The notes under the pieces: model-generated
Database searches by the model: none
Seen by the model: the letters and a program-made list of their open reading frames with translations, nothing else
Told to the model about the DNA's origin: nothing
Source: an uncultured Aquimarina sp.
Lineage (GTDB): Bacteria; Bacteroidota; Bacteroidia; Flavobacteriales; Flavobacteriaceae
DNA: 64,000 nt
Direction: 5' to 3'
NCBI RefSeq assembly: GCF_947495315.1
Contig: NZ_CANLYD010000013.1
Location: forward strand, 62,001 to 126,000
Translations under genes and position numbers: made by a program
Shown here: positions 1 to 8,269 of the stretch, piece by piece
How the letters are laid out: each line of letters begins with the position of its first letter
Numbering within the stretch: position 1 is the stretch's first letter

Positions 1-82
1 GTTTAATTAACTAATTTAATGATTATAAAAAGAATGAAAATACACCAAGATTTTTATGAGTAATACGAATGATTCTAAAAAA

Positions 83-106
83 AGCGCTAGTCATTTGGCT
101 AGCGCT
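83..106 (-). terminator. Intrinsic terminator after the SDR gene
   Basis: Perfect 8-bp arms (AGCGCTAG and CTAGCGCT) flank an 8-nt loop. Read on the minus strand the stem is followed by a run of T, and it lies about 40 bp past the stop of the SDR gene. It therefore fits a rho-independent terminator for the leftward redoxin-SDR unit. Confidence 0.8.
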
Positions 107-146
107 AATACTGTTATTTTTTATGTATTGCCGTAGCAAGCTATTT

Positions 147-980
147 TTAATCATAAACAGCACTTTCAGCTATTTTTCTATTCTTTTCCAAATCGGATTT
201 CACGCTGTCTAACTTCATTCCTATTGTCATTAGTGCTACTTTTCCTAGGGGTAAACGAAGTGTTTGATTTTTCGAATTAATCAAGTTGATAATTGCTTTA
301 GACGCTTTTATAGGATCGCCTTCTTGTTTCCCGTTAACACCTTTTAATTTAGTCCTAAACGCTCCTGCCGTTTCGGAATAATCACCAATTACTTTTTCTG
401 CTTGTCCAAGTCTGTTACCTGCAAAATTAGTTCGAAAAGGACCCGGTTCAACTATTGAAACCTTAATTCCTAAAGGTGCCACTTCTTGTGCCATTGCTTC
501 GCTAAAACCCTCTAAAGCAAATTTACTTGCATTGTATATTCCAAAACCTGCAAAGGCCTTAACTCCTCCGTGAGATGAAATTTGCACAATATGTCCTTTC
601 TTTTCTTTACGCATAAACGGCAAAACAGTCTGTGTCATTTTTAATGTTCCAAAAAAGTTTGGCTCAAAAACGCTTCTCACTTCTTCCAAAGAAGTTTCTT
701 CTACTGCGCCCACAAATCCTATTCCTGCGTTGTTAACCAATACATCTATTTTACTATAATCAGAGATGATTTTCTCAACACAATTTTTAATGCTCTCTTC
801 ATTAGTAATATCTAATACCATTGCTTTTGCTTTTTTAGTATACTTTTTATTGAATTCCTCAACTTGTGATTCCTGTCGAAATGTACCGATTACAAAATCT
901 CCTTTTTCAATAACAGATTCTGCAAGTGCTTTACCTAATCCGCTCGATATTCCTGTGATCAACCAAATTTTATTTTTCAT
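147..980 (-). CDS. SDR family NAD(P)-dependent oxidoreductase
   Basis: This is a classical short-chain dehydrogenase/reductase of 277 aa. The N-terminal nucleotide-binding motif TGISSGLG, the NNAG motif near residue 86 and the catalytic YNASK motif near residue 150 are all present. The PGPFRTNF segment after the active site is typical of SDRs resembling retinol or 3-oxoacyl dehydrogenases, but the substrate cannot be read from sequence. The gene begins 4 bp after the redoxin gene and is followed by a strong terminator, so the two are probably co-transcribed. A redox or detoxification role is an inference from this pairing. Confidence 0.88.
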   Translation of the reverse strand: MKNKIWLITGISSGLGKALAESVIEKGDFVIGTFRQESQVEEFNKKYTKKAKAMVLDITNEESIKNCVEKIISDYSKIDVLVNNAGIGFVGAVEETSLEEVRSVFEPNFFGTLKMTQTVLPFMRKEKKGHIVQISSHGGVKAFAGFGIYNASKFALEGFSEAMAQEVAPLGIKVSIVEPGPFRTNFAGNRLGQAEKVIGDYSETAGAFRTKLKGVNGKQEGDPIKASKAIINLINSKNQTLRLPLGKVALMTIGMKLDSVKSDLEKNRKIAESAVYD

Positions 981-984
981 TATA

Positions 985-1644
985 TTATTTTTTTAAAGTG
1001 TTAATAATTTCCGAGACTTCTACGCGATTTCTGTAGTCGCCACCTAAAGATTTTGCAAAAGAAATAGTAGTGTCTTTTTCTATAATGAAAACAGCAGGAA
1101 TTGGTAATTCTCTGGAATCATCTGAGTAATGAGCGTCAAAATCGAATCCAAGTTCTGTCATTGTATCGACAGGTGCATCGGCATTTGTAAAAACAGTTGT
1201 ATACTTTCTGGCAACAATATTTCCGTTATCACTCAAAACCTCAAAATCCAGTTCATTTTTTTCTTTTACGTTCAATGATTCATCAGGTATCTGTGGTGAT
1301 ATAGCCACTAATTCCGCTCCCAAAGCTTGAATTTCGGATAATGAATTTTGATAGTGTGCAAGTTGAAGATTGCAATACGGACACCAAGAACCTCTATAAA
1401 AAGTAAGAACAACTTTTCCTTTTCTCAGTAAATCTGAAAGTCTAATGGTTTTGTTCGTTGCATTCGAAAGAGAAAAATCTGGTGCTTTTTCACCAACTTC
1501 TAGTTTTAGAATTGATTTATGATTTAATTGCAGATTTTCTGCGTCCTTGTCAAAAACATTAAGTGCATCTTTAGGAAGCATCGTTCCTAAATTTGTACGC
1601 AGCCCTTTTAAGTTTTCTTGATAAGAATTTGTCTCAGTGTTCAT
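985..1644 (-). CDS. Peroxiredoxin-like AhpC/TSA family protein
   Basis: A 219-aa redoxin with a thioredoxin fold. The core from about residue 50 contains GEKAPDFSLS and then the active site GSWCPYCNLQL, a CxxC pair in the place where AhpC/TSA proteins carry the peroxidatic cysteine. An N-terminal extension of about 45 aa has no signal peptide, so the protein is probably cytoplasmic. It likely reduces peroxides or acts as a thiol oxidoreductase. It is the first gene of a pair with the downstream SDR (4-bp gap), and a Crp/Fnr-type regulator lies directly upstream. Two inverted repeats in the gap before it are candidate control sites. Confidence 0.85.
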   Translation of the reverse strand: MNTETNSYQENLKGLRTNLGTMLPKDALNVFDKDAENLQLNHKSILKLEVGEKAPDFSLSNATNKTIRLSDLLRKGKVVLTFYRGSWCPYCNLQLAHYQNSLSEIQALGAELVAISPQIPDESLNVKEKNELDFEVLSDNGNIVARKYTTVFTNADAPVDTMTELGFDFDAHYSDDSRELPIPAVFIIEKDTTISFAKSLGGDYRNRVEVSEIINTLKK

Positions 1645-1663
1645 TTTACTTTGTTTTTAGATG

Positions 1664-1679
1664 AAGTCAAAATTGACTT
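1664..1679. promoter_or_regulatory. Inverted repeat just upstream of the redoxin gene
   Basis: AAGTCAA and TTGACTT arms are separated by 2 bp, 20 bp before the redoxin start. A weak -7-like sequence, CAACTTTG on the minus strand, lies just upstream of it. The repeat could be an operator for the adjacent Crp/Fnr-type protein. Only the symmetry is seen; the binding protein is inferred. Confidence 0.35.
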
Positions 1680-1731
1680 TACAAAGTTGTGGTAATGCGC
1701 CACCTTAAAAAATGAACTGGATTAGGAAATT

Positions 1732-1751
1732 ATCTTGAACTAGTTCAAGAT
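1732..1751. promoter_or_regulatory. Perfect 20-bp palindrome at the end of the Crp/Fnr gene
   Basis: The 20 bases read identically on both strands, with half-site ATCTTGAACT. The palindrome spans the regulator's stop codon and lies about 90 bp upstream of the redoxin start. No T-run follows on the minus strand, so an operator is more likely than a terminator. The bound factor is unknown. Confidence 0.45.
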
Positions 1752-2332
1752 TTTGTTGTGAGACGTTTACGTATTTTGCTTAAAAACTCTGGTGACATTC
1801 CTAGATATGAAGCTAAAGTATATTGAGGTACTCTTTGCACAATGGAAGGATATAGATTAAAAAACTCTAAGTATCGTTCTTCAGCAGACTTACCGAGATT
1901 GGATAAAACTCTTCGCTGAGAAAAGGCGAATGACTTTTGTGCAACCAATCTAAAAAAACGTTCGAATTTTGGATTTTTATAACAAAGATTCTCAACATCT
2001 TCGTAAGCAATTTGCTGAACGGTTGAATCTTCCAAAGCTTCAACAAACAAAGACGCAGGGCTTTGGTTTACATAACTATTAAAATCACTTATAAACCAAT
2101 CTTCTATAGCAAACTGAATTGTATGCTCTATTCCTTCATCGTTCACAAAATAACTTCTAAAAGCTCCCTTTAACACATAAGTTTGATGGGAACAAATAAA
2201 ATTCGGTTGCACAATAAATTGTCTTCTTTTTATTTTTGTGGTTCTCACTATTGAAATGAACTGTTTTTCATCTTCTTTGTGCAAAGAGACATAACGCTTA
2301 ATATTATTTAGTATGTTTTCGTAATCTTTCAA
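1745..2332 (-). CDS. Crp/Fnr family transcriptional regulator
   Basis: A 195-aa protein with an N-terminal cyclic-nucleotide-binding-like beta-roll (about 20-120) and a long helix. The C-terminal helix-turn-helix contains the sequence YTLASYLGMSPEFLSKIRKR near residue 190. This layout and the EERYLEFFNLYP linker are common in Bacteroidota Crp-like proteins that lack obvious cAMP-binding residues, so the effector is unknown. It is encoded just upstream of, and in the same direction as, the redoxin and SDR genes, which are its likely targets by proximity. No iron-sulfur cysteine cluster is visible. Confidence 0.85.
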   Translation of the reverse strand: MKDYENILNNIKRYVSLHKEDEKQFISIVRTTKIKRRQFIVQPNFICSHQTYVLKGAFRSYFVNDEGIEHTIQFAIEDWFISDFNSYVNQSPASLFVEALEDSTVQQIAYEDVENLCYKNPKFERFFRLVAQKSFAFSQRRVLSNLGKSAEERYLEFFNLYPSIVQRVPQYTLASYLGMSPEFLSKIRKRLTTKS

Positions 2333-2424
2333 TATTTCTTCTAATATGTTACCTCGTCTCTTCCATCGTACTTTTGCATCCAGAATTGTATATACACAAT
2401 ATACAAACCTTATGCATCCGTTTT

Positions 2425-2988
2425 TTATAAATCAGAATCTGTTAAATTATTTTTAGCCATCCAATCGTCTATTATTTCAGGTGGTTTTATGATATCAAGA
2501 AACTCAGTAAAAGTATTAGCAATTAGTTGAGAATTATGTATTAACTCCTTAGAATTTGAACCACAGTCGTGATAAACATATATAACTTTTGGATTTTTTT
2601 CTTTCGCTTTTATGTAGAAACCATCTCCGCTTGAATTTTCGTCGGGAGCAATACAAATAAATCCTTTTTTTATTAATTCAAACCCAGGAAAAGTCTCCGT
2701 TGCATCAAACTCTATATCTTCAAAGCTATTAAATTTAGTATTTAAAAGTGGTAGCTCACTCTTCTTTTTATTTTTTAAAGATTCCCATCCGTAATTAAAA
2801 GGGATTCCAATTTTAAGATCAGTTAGCGGGAAATCAATCATCAGCTGTCTAAACCATTTTGGAATTTTTCTTCGCGTATTCCATTTCAGAATTTTATATT
2901 CTGATATAGAAGCTCGTTTTCCAGTATTCAGCTCAGGATAGTCTTTAAAGAGTCTATCTGCTTTATTTGTAATTTCTTTAAACATCAT
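2425..2988 (-). CDS. SMI1/KNR4 family protein
   Basis: A soluble 187-aa protein without a signal peptide. It has the SMI1/KNR4 features of a PKWFRQLMIDFPL segment, a glycine/aspartate-rich strand region (APDENSSGDGFYI) and a helical C-terminus around EFLDII. Members of this superfamily are often immunity or adaptor proteins, but no toxin gene is next to this one, so no immunity role is claimed. Its start overlaps the end of the upstream VOC gene by 11 bp, which suggests co-transcription. Confidence 0.7.
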   Translation of the reverse strand: MMFKEITNKADRLFKDYPELNTGKRASISEYKILKWNTRRKIPKWFRQLMIDFPLTDLKIGIPFNYGWESLKNKKKSELPLLNTKFNSFEDIEFDATETFPGFELIKKGFICIAPDENSSGDGFYIKAKEKNPKVIYVYHDCGSNSKELIHNSQLIANTFTEFLDIIKPPEIIDDWMAKNNLTDSDL

Positions 2989-3361
2989 TGTTTATTTCAA
3001 TCCAATATCCATTTGGATCTTGAAAGTAAACCTGCTTAATTCCATCTTTTCGTATGTAATCTTTGTTTGGTGTACCAAGCCAATCAGAGTAGTCAATTTT
3101 TAGTTCTTCTAGATACCCTACAAATGAATTAAAGTCAGGTGTTGTTAATGCAAAATGAACAGCTTTATTAATTTTTATTTCAGAATTTGGACGAGGAATC
3201 AGATGAAGCTGTTTACCCTCACCAAAAGATAACCATCTGGTTTTAGAGTCAGAAGCTGTATTTTTAATTTCTTTAAGATGAAGTACCTTTTGATAAAACT
3301 CAATAGTTTTGTCGACATCTTTTACGGAAAGTGCTATATGATTGAATAAAAAAGTACGCAT
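2978..3361 (-). CDS. VOC family protein (glyoxalase/bleomycin-resistance fold)
   Basis: The length of 127 aa is normal for a single-unit vicinal-oxygen-chelate protein with two beta-alpha-beta-beta-beta modules. The N-terminal HIALSVKDVDKTIEFYQKVL and the C-terminal YFQDPNGYWIEI are hallmark sequences; the first His, a central His and the final Glu are candidate metal ligands. Family members act on small electrophiles or dioxygenase substrates, and the specific reaction is not predictable here. It overlaps the SMI1/KNR4 gene that follows. Confidence 0.85.
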   Translation of the reverse strand: MRTFLFNHIALSVKDVDKTIEFYQKVLHLKEIKNTASDSKTRWLSFGEGKQLHLIPRPNSEIKINKAVHFALTTPDFNSFVGYLEELKIDYSDWLGTPNKDYIRKDGIKQVYFQDPNGYWIEINNDV

Positions 3362-3489
3362 TTATTAAAGTTTATGATACCCAAATATCTTAATTATAAT
3401 TTTATTATTTAAAAAAAACATCAATCCAAAAATTTTCTTCTATGTTCTAATTTTTCAAACCATTATGTAAAACGTTTTTTCTATTCAGA

Positions 3490-4035
3490 CTAAAATCGGT
3501 AGCCTACACTTAATGCACGACGATTAATAACATTATGGTCTGTTTTATCGGCATTAAATAAATTCACTCCCATACCAACTAAAACTTCAAAAAAAATTCC
3601 GTTTTTGATAACCCATTTGTAACCCAAACTTAAACCAAGTGATAGATCAATTACATCTGGCCCTTCATTTAAAGTAATATTTCCATTCATATCAGTTAAT
3701 TGTTTTCCATCGGTTGAGCCTAATGTTCCAAATCCTTCAACAAAAAAACCTGAAGCATATTTTTTTCCAAAGTATCTCCTATAAAAAGGAGAAATAAGAA
3801 AATTTGTGTCTTCATCATTTCTTTGACTAAAAACATACAAAGCGGTAATTCCAAGGGAAGATTTTTTATTTAAATTTCTTTCGTAAGTTGTTTCGAAAAG
3901 TCCCAATACTGTAAAATATACATTAATTTTTACATCATTTCTCTTTTCGAATGGATTTATAGTATCATTTTGGTTTTGTGCTTTCGCAGTAAAAAGAAAG
4001 CATAATAAAGCAATTACTGAAATTGTTTTTTTCAT
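3490..4035 (-). CDS. Small outer-membrane beta-barrel-like protein
   Basis: The second ATG is chosen because it gives a clean signal peptide (MKKTISVIALLCFLFTAKAQ). An ATG 12 bp upstream would add only MNVY. The mature part has alternating hydrophobic/aromatic beta-strand patterns (such as FFVEGFGTLGS and LSLGLSLGYKW) and ends in an aromatic residue (SVGYRF), like Gram-negative outer-membrane barrels of about 8 strands. The function is unknown. A -7-like promoter sits just upstream and the gene stands alone. Confidence 0.7.
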   Translation of the reverse strand: MKKTISVIALLCFLFTAKAQNQNDTINPFEKRNDVKINVYFTVLGLFETTYERNLNKKSSLGITALYVFSQRNDEDTNFLISPFYRRYFGKKYASGFFVEGFGTLGSTDGKQLTDMNGNITLNEGPDVIDLSLGLSLGYKWVIKNGIFFEVLVGMGVNLFNADKTDHNVINRRALSVGYRF

Positions 4036-4064
4036 ATAAACGTTCATTTAAATTTAGTAAATAC

Positions 4065-4072
4065 CAAAACTA
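4065..4072 (-). promoter_or_regulatory. -7 promoter element (TAGTTTTG) for the outer-membrane protein
   Basis: The minus-strand sequence matches the Bacteroidota -7 consensus TAnnTTTG exactly and lies about 18-30 bp before the two possible start codons. No convincing -33 element was identified. Confidence 0.5.
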
Positions 4073-4128
4073 AATGAATCGAAATTAAAAAGGTTTCAAT
4101 AACTTAACATTCAATAAATTGGTACTTA

Positions 4129-4500
4129 TTAATTAGAATTTCGATACGCTTTTGGAGTTATTCCTGTAACTTTCTTGAATGCTTTGTAGAAGGCTTTTTT
4201 TGAAATACAACCTGATTCTAAACCTAATGTTAAGTGACTATAGTTTTTAAATTCAGCATCTAAAATCATTTTCTTGGTAGTTTCAATACGATAATGATTT
4301 ATGTAATTTGTGAAATTTTTCTTTGTAATAGAATTTACAAACTGTGAAGCATAATCTGGGCTTATTCCTAGCTTTTCAGCGACTTTCTCCCTGTTTAATG
4401 TATTACCCTATAACCATGATTGTTTTACAAAGAATTTTGAGTTTTTTAAAATGAGTGTTGTCTGATGTAAACGACTCTGTATAGTTCTCTTTTTTTTAAA
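4129..4500 (-). pseudogene. Degraded AraC-family transcriptional regulator (C-terminal part)
   Basis: The minus strand encodes the complete C-terminal AraC DNA-binding domain, including LNREKVAEKLGISPDYASQF and the second helix-turn-helix ending KKVTGITPKAYRNSN. An in-frame TAG at 4408-4410 (...KQSWL-stop-GNTLNRE...) splits it. Homology-like sequence continues upstream of the stop to an 8-base A/T run at 4490-4497, where a further frameshift appears to occur. No start codon or sensor domain remains. The reading frame is otherwise well preserved, so the inactivation seems recent. Confidence 0.75.
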
Positions 4501-4542
4501 TCAGTATATGTTAAATATCTCTGTTCTTTGTTATAACCAGTT

Positions 4543-5004
4543 CTAATTTTCTTTTGTGTATTCATAATTTTCTCCATCACAAGCTCCACTTAAAGTATTC
4601 TGTAGTTTATCATCTGAAGTAAGAATTAATATTTGTTTTTGTTCATCAAATCCACAGTTAAAAAACCTTACATCAGGAGATGAATATGATAATTCTACAA
4701 ACTTTTGAATTGTATTGTTCTCATTTCCATAAAGAGGGCTTTCATTTGTAACGGTATAAGTTCCTTCAAGTTCATCAGATATATTATTTTCTATAGATCC
4801 TCTATTAAATGTTCCTCCTGGATTTATTTGATAGAAATGAGTATCATTTTCATTAGGTGACATAGACCCACCTGCAGAAGTATTTATTATCTTGGTTAAA
4901 TTCCATTTACCAATTACTGAAGACTCGTTAGTTTGTTCATCGTCATTATTATCACAACTAAATAATGTTATCATTGATAAAATTCCAATAAATATCTTTT
5001 TCAT
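4543..5004 (-). CDS. Lipocalin-like lipoprotein
   Basis: A 153-aa protein with a lipoprotein signal peptide ending in LFSC at residue 16, followed by an acidic DNNDD stretch typical of surface-directed Bacteroidota lipoproteins. The mature part starts with SSVIGKWNLTKI, the characteristic beginning of the lipocalin-like domain found in many small Flavobacteriia lipoproteins. It then shows beta-rich sequence with a possible disulfide pair (FNCGFDEQ and SGACDG). The ligand is unknown. It is a single gene, with the AraC remnant downstream and a palindromic repeat upstream. Confidence 0.72.
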   Translation of the reverse strand: MKKIFIGILSMITLFSCDNNDDEQTNESSVIGKWNLTKIINTSAGGSMSPNENDTHFYQINPGGTFNRGSIENNISDELEGTYTVTNESPLYGNENNTIQKFVELSYSSPDVRFFNCGFDEQKQILILTSDDKLQNTLSGACDGENYEYTKEN

Positions 5005-5053
5005 TTTTTGAATTTAATTAATGTTATTATGTAGATGTTTTTATTCTGAAAAG

Positions 5054-5143
5054 GTTGCGTAAACATCTTGTTTATTGCCAGTTGCGTTGGCTAGCACTAA
5101 ACTAGTAAAAGAAAACGGACCAAGTAATTAATTATACACGTCT
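5054..5143. repeat. Intergenic palindromic repeat, copy 1
   Basis: This spacer DNA aligns along its whole length with 8127-8261. Shared blocks, in plus-strand order, include TTGCGTA, AGTTGnGT, GGCT, CTnAA, AAAAGnAAAC and CCAAGTAA-TTATAC. It is more GC-rich than the surrounding spacers and contains dyads such as TTGGCTAGC. It lies between the CPBP and lipocalin-like genes and has no coding potential. Confidence 0.6.
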
Positions 5144-5171
5144 TAAGTTTGATTCTCAATACATTTATATA

Positions 5172-5993
5172 TTAATCAGAAAGTACAAATGCAACAGTTA
5201 TCCATAGTCCAATAGCAATCAATAAATAATAATAGAAAAGAGCTGTTCCTTCTTGAGAAATATTGAAGATAAAAAATGTAAATGCAGTTAACGTAGTATG
5301 CATAATCATCGGTGGCAGTAAACTGTTTGATCTATCATAAAGCCAAACCATTAGTATACGCATTGGTATTAAACCAGCATAATGGAAAAAAAATCCAGGT
5401 AAAAATTTTTCCAAAACTAAATTTCCAGAATTATCACCACATCCCCAAATAACAGGTAGAAAGTGCCATACTCCCCATAGAACACCAACGAATATACCTG
5501 TTTTAAAAACCCCATATCGTTCTTTTAGGTTGGGGACAGCAAAACCTGACCAACCCAACTCTTCTAATAAACCTCCACCAATAATTCCGTATATCAATGC
5601 ACTTAAAATCAAATTGACTTTGTTTTGAGTTGAAAAAATATCTGGAATATATGTATTTGAAAACTGGTATAATATAAATAGCGAAAGTCCTGAAAGAATT
5701 GGTACCGTTAAAATAGCGATTAAATAAAATTTAGCACTTAATCGCCAATTAGTTAATTTTTCAAATAGTGTTTTAAATCCCTTTTTTCCCTTTGTAACAC
5801 CAAGCAATATAAAACTTGCGACCACTGGACCCAGTAAAAAAGGAATCATTGCTATCGGTAATAATGTGTCGAATTGTTTTGGAGTTGCCAGAATACCGGT
5901 CTGATTACTCACAATAAGAACTCCACTCCACGAAATTATAAATGTCAGAGCGAAAAAGAGTGTAACTGGGTTCTTTTTTATGAATTCTCTCAT
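5172..5993 (-). CDS. CPBP family intramembrane metalloprotease (CAAX-like)
   Basis: A multi-pass membrane protein of 273 aa from the preferred start (MREFIKKNP), or 277 aa from an ATG 12 bp upstream. About eight hydrophobic helices are visible. The CPBP/Rce1 motif appears as EELGWSGFAVP, where the usual arginine of EExxxR is serine, followed by the second motif in VLWGVWHFLPV and a third histidine in MHTTLTAF. The diglutamate and both histidines are kept, so catalysis is possible. Family members include CAAX-type proteases and bacteriocin self-immunity proteins; the substrate is unknown. Confidence 0.82.
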   Translation of the reverse strand: MREFIKKNPVTLFFALTFIISWSGVLIVSNQTGILATPKQFDTLLPIAMIPFLLGPVVASFILLGVTKGKKGFKTLFEKLTNWRLSAKFYLIAILTVPILSGLSLFILYQFSNTYIPDIFSTQNKVNLILSALIYGIIGGGLLEELGWSGFAVPNLKERYGVFKTGIFVGVLWGVWHFLPVIWGCGDNSGNLVLEKFLPGFFFHYAGLIPMRILMVWLYDRSNSLLPPMIMHTTLTAFTFFIFNISQEGTALFYYYLLIAIGLWITVAFVLSD

Positions 5994-6068
5994 AATTATT
6001 GTCAAAGCGCAGTGTATGAGTAGTTACTAGCGATAGGAAGCCATTACTTATGCACCTTTGGTGGATGT

Positions 6069-7133
6069 TTAGTATTTATTGTTTCTTCTTTGTTTTTTTA
6101 CATTCTTTATCATTTTTCCAAAATCTTTATCCTTCTTTTTTCTCTCTTTGGCATCTGACTCAAAATGTGTTCTTTCTTTTTCCATTTTAATGAAGTTCGT
6201 ATAAGAATCAGAATCTAACTCTTGATTTTCAATAGCAGCCAATACCGCACATCCTTTTTCATTTTTATGAGTGCAATCACTAAATTTACAATTTTGAGCA
6301 AGATTCAAGATTTGGTCAAATGTTATCTCAAGACCATCAGAAATATTAGTTATTCCAACTTCTCTCATTCCTGGGTTATCAATTAATAATCCATTTTCTA
6401 AAACAATCAATTCTCTATGACTTGTAATGTGTTTTCCACGGTCAATACGCTCACTAATTTCTCCTGTTTCCATCAAATTAGTTCCTATCAAAGTATTAAT
6501 AAGTGTAGACTTTCCTACACCTGATGAGCCTAGCAAACAATAAGTACTGCCTTTAATTAATTCAGATTTTAGTTGCTCAATTCCCAATTGAGATTGATTA
6601 CTTATTGTAAATACAGGAACGATTTTAATTCTTTCTTTTATTTTAACTAGTATCTCTTCTAATTTCTGTTTTTCTATTAAATCTATTTTACTTAATACAA
6701 TAATGGGTTCAATTTTAGATGCATTACAAATTGTTAGGTATCGTTCTAAACGATTGACATTATAGTCTCTGTTTACAGACTGAACGATTAGTCCAAAATC
6801 AATATTAGTAGCAATAATTTGAGTTTGACCCAATTTACCAACGGCCTTTCTTTCTACAACTGACTTTCTGGGAAGTATAGCATGAATTAAAGCCTTGTTT
6901 TCGTCATATTCTGAAATCGACACCCAATCACCAACAGCTGGAAAATCATTTCTATTTTGGGCCGTAAATCTTAAATTCCCAATGAGTTCAGCATCAAATT
7001 CGTTCGTTATCGTTTTTATAATATATCGGTCTTTATGCTCCGAAATCACTCTTCCAATATCAAAGGAATCAAGATTATTTTCTTCTCTGTATTCTCCCAA
7101 TTCTTTATAGTATCCTAAGTCTTCAAGTGTCAT
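6069..7133 (-). CDS. rsgA: Ribosome small-subunit biogenesis GTPase RsgA
   Basis: A 354-aa circularly permuted GTPase that aids late 30S subunit maturation. An OB-fold occupies about 15-95. The G4 motif (LSKIDLI) comes before G1 (GSSGVGKSTLI) and G3 (DNPGMRE), as expected for the permuted order. The C-terminal zinc-binding knuckle CKFSDCTHKNEKGC is followed by a basic tail. It is a lone gene set among accessory-looking genes and palindromic spacers, an odd context for a ribosome factor. The copy may be a second RsgA in the genome, which the window cannot show. Confidence 0.92.
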   Translation of the reverse strand: MTLEDLGYYKELGEYREENNLDSFDIGRVISEHKDRYIIKTITNEFDAELIGNLRFTAQNRNDFPAVGDWVSISEYDENKALIHAILPRKSVVERKAVGKLGQTQIIATNIDFGLIVQSVNRDYNVNRLERYLTICNASKIEPIIVLSKIDLIEKQKLEEILVKIKERIKIVPVFTISNQSQLGIEQLKSELIKGSTYCLLGSSGVGKSTLINTLIGTNLMETGEISERIDRGKHITSHRELIVLENGLLIDNPGMREVGITNISDGLEITFDQILNLAQNCKFSDCTHKNEKGCAVLAAIENQELDSDSYTNFIKMEKERTHFESDAKERKKKDKDFGKMIKNVKKQRRNNKY

Positions 7134-7190
7134 TTCTATTCATTCTTATTAACACAACGGTTTCATATACGTTGTTACGTGCGGTCAATT

Positions 7191-7982
7191 TTATTCCAAT
7201 ACTATCACTTCGATTTTTTGATTAACGAGACTTTTAAAATGATTCAGTTCTTTACGATTTTTTATTTCGTAATGAATAGGGATAACTTTTTCAGGTTTAA
7301 TCCTATTTACAATGACAGCCGCTTCTTCTTCATTCATTGTTAAATTGTCTCCTCCAATTGGTATTAAGGCAATTTGAATATTCTTTAGTTCATTCATTTC
7401 TGGAATGTAATCTGTGTCTCCTGCATGATATATACTTAGCTTTTTGTCAAGAGTCAATACAAAACCTACATTTTCTTTTGATTTAGGATGCGCTTTAATC
7501 CACAAAAAAACAGATTTTGTATTGTAAGCCGCTATTGTATTTATACTAATTCCATCAAAATCTATGGTTTCGTTTGGTCTGACAACTTGTATTGTATAAT
7601 CATTACCTTTTAGTTTTTTAGCAACTCCTTTGGAACAAATAATTTTTGTTTCCGATTTGAGAATTTTTTCTAAATCTTTAATTGATAAGTGGTCAGGATG
7701 TGCATGAGTTATCAATATGTAATCCGCTTTTTCAGTAGTTTCGATTTCAACTGGATCAATGTAGACTATTTTATTACTCGTTTTTAGCTGAAAACTAGAA
7801 GGAAAGAAATGGGATTTATTTACTTTAATTGTTCCCCATGTGGTCAACGTAGCATTTTCTCCTATATTAATTTGTCTTAGGGTTGAGTTTCTTTTTTCGC
7901 TGATTGATATCTTTACCATAGCACAATTTTGAGTTAATAGAGGTATTAGTATAACAAGAGTTAGCGCAAGTATTTTTTTCAT
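7191..7982 (-). CDS. MBL-fold metal-dependent hydrolase (UlaG-like), lipoprotein
   Basis: A 263-aa metallo-beta-lactamase-fold protein. The metal-binding signature HAHPDHLS is near residue 92, a second motif HAGDTDY follows near 185, and a late histidine appears in IPIHYEIKN. The N-terminus MKKILALTLVILIPLLTQNC looks like a lipoprotein signal with Cys20, so the enzyme is probably anchored in the envelope. It resembles UlaG/YtkL-like hydrolases of broad substrate range. It stands alone with its own -7 promoter. Confidence 0.82.
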   Translation of the reverse strand: MKKILALTLVILIPLLTQNCAMVKISISEKRNSTLRQINIGENATLTTWGTIKVNKSHFFPSSFQLKTSNKIVYIDPVEIETTEKADYILITHAHPDHLSIKDLEKILKSETKIICSKGVAKKLKGNDYTIQVVRPNETIDFDGISINTIAAYNTKSVFLWIKAHPKSKENVGFVLTLDKKLSIYHAGDTDYIPEMNELKNIQIALIPIGGDNLTMNEEEAAVIVNRIKPEKVIPIHYEIKNRKELNHFKSLVNQKIEVIVLE

Positions 7983-8010
7983 TATATAATTTCACTTTGC
8001 TTAGAACAAG

Positions 8011-8018
8011 CAAAACTA
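8011..8018 (-). promoter_or_regulatory. -7 promoter element (TAGTTTTG) for the MBL hydrolase
   Basis: This is an exact minus-strand match to TAnnTTTG about 29 bp before the ATG. It is the same octamer as the element before the outer-membrane protein at 4065-4072. Confidence 0.5.
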
Positions 8019-8126
8019 GCATGATAGCCAATTATGGACTATGACTTTTGTCATTTTGAGAAAAACAAAAGTGATGTTGTTAGTATAAAAAGAGGGTTGT
8101 TCTATGTTTACTAAAGAGACTCCTTT

Positions 8127-8261
8127 GCTTGCGTATAATGGTTGTATATGGTTAGTTGTGTGGCTCGCTCACCTAAAATAGCAAAAGGAAACCGAACCTT
8201 AGGGAAATCCTATGGATTTTCCTAGCATATGCAGATCCAAGTAAATAGTTATACGCTTGGG
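8127..8261. repeat. Intergenic palindromic repeat, copy 2 (with internal insertion)
   Basis: This is homologous to 5054-5143 but carries about 40 extra bases around 8198-8237. The extra part forms its own hairpin (GGAAATCC and GGATTTTCC around TAT). The outer ends are inverted (GCGTATAA near 8131 and TTATACGC near 8249), so the whole element can fold back. It lies between the NTF2-like lipoprotein and the MBL gene and has no coding potential. Confidence 0.6.
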
Positions 8262-8269
8262 CACTGCTT

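Noticed and set aside
4491..4545. Second coding frame upstream of the AraC remnant (TGYNKEQRYLTYTDLKK)
   Set aside because: It reads into the A/T run from the lipoprotein stop and might be the remnant's missing part in another frame, but it is too short to identify.
7140..7190. Integron attC site between the MBL and rsgA genes
   Set aside because: The inverted arms are suggestive, but the terminal core (GTTRRRY/RYYYAAC) is not matched and no integrase is present, so only a generic inverted repeat is kept in the findings.
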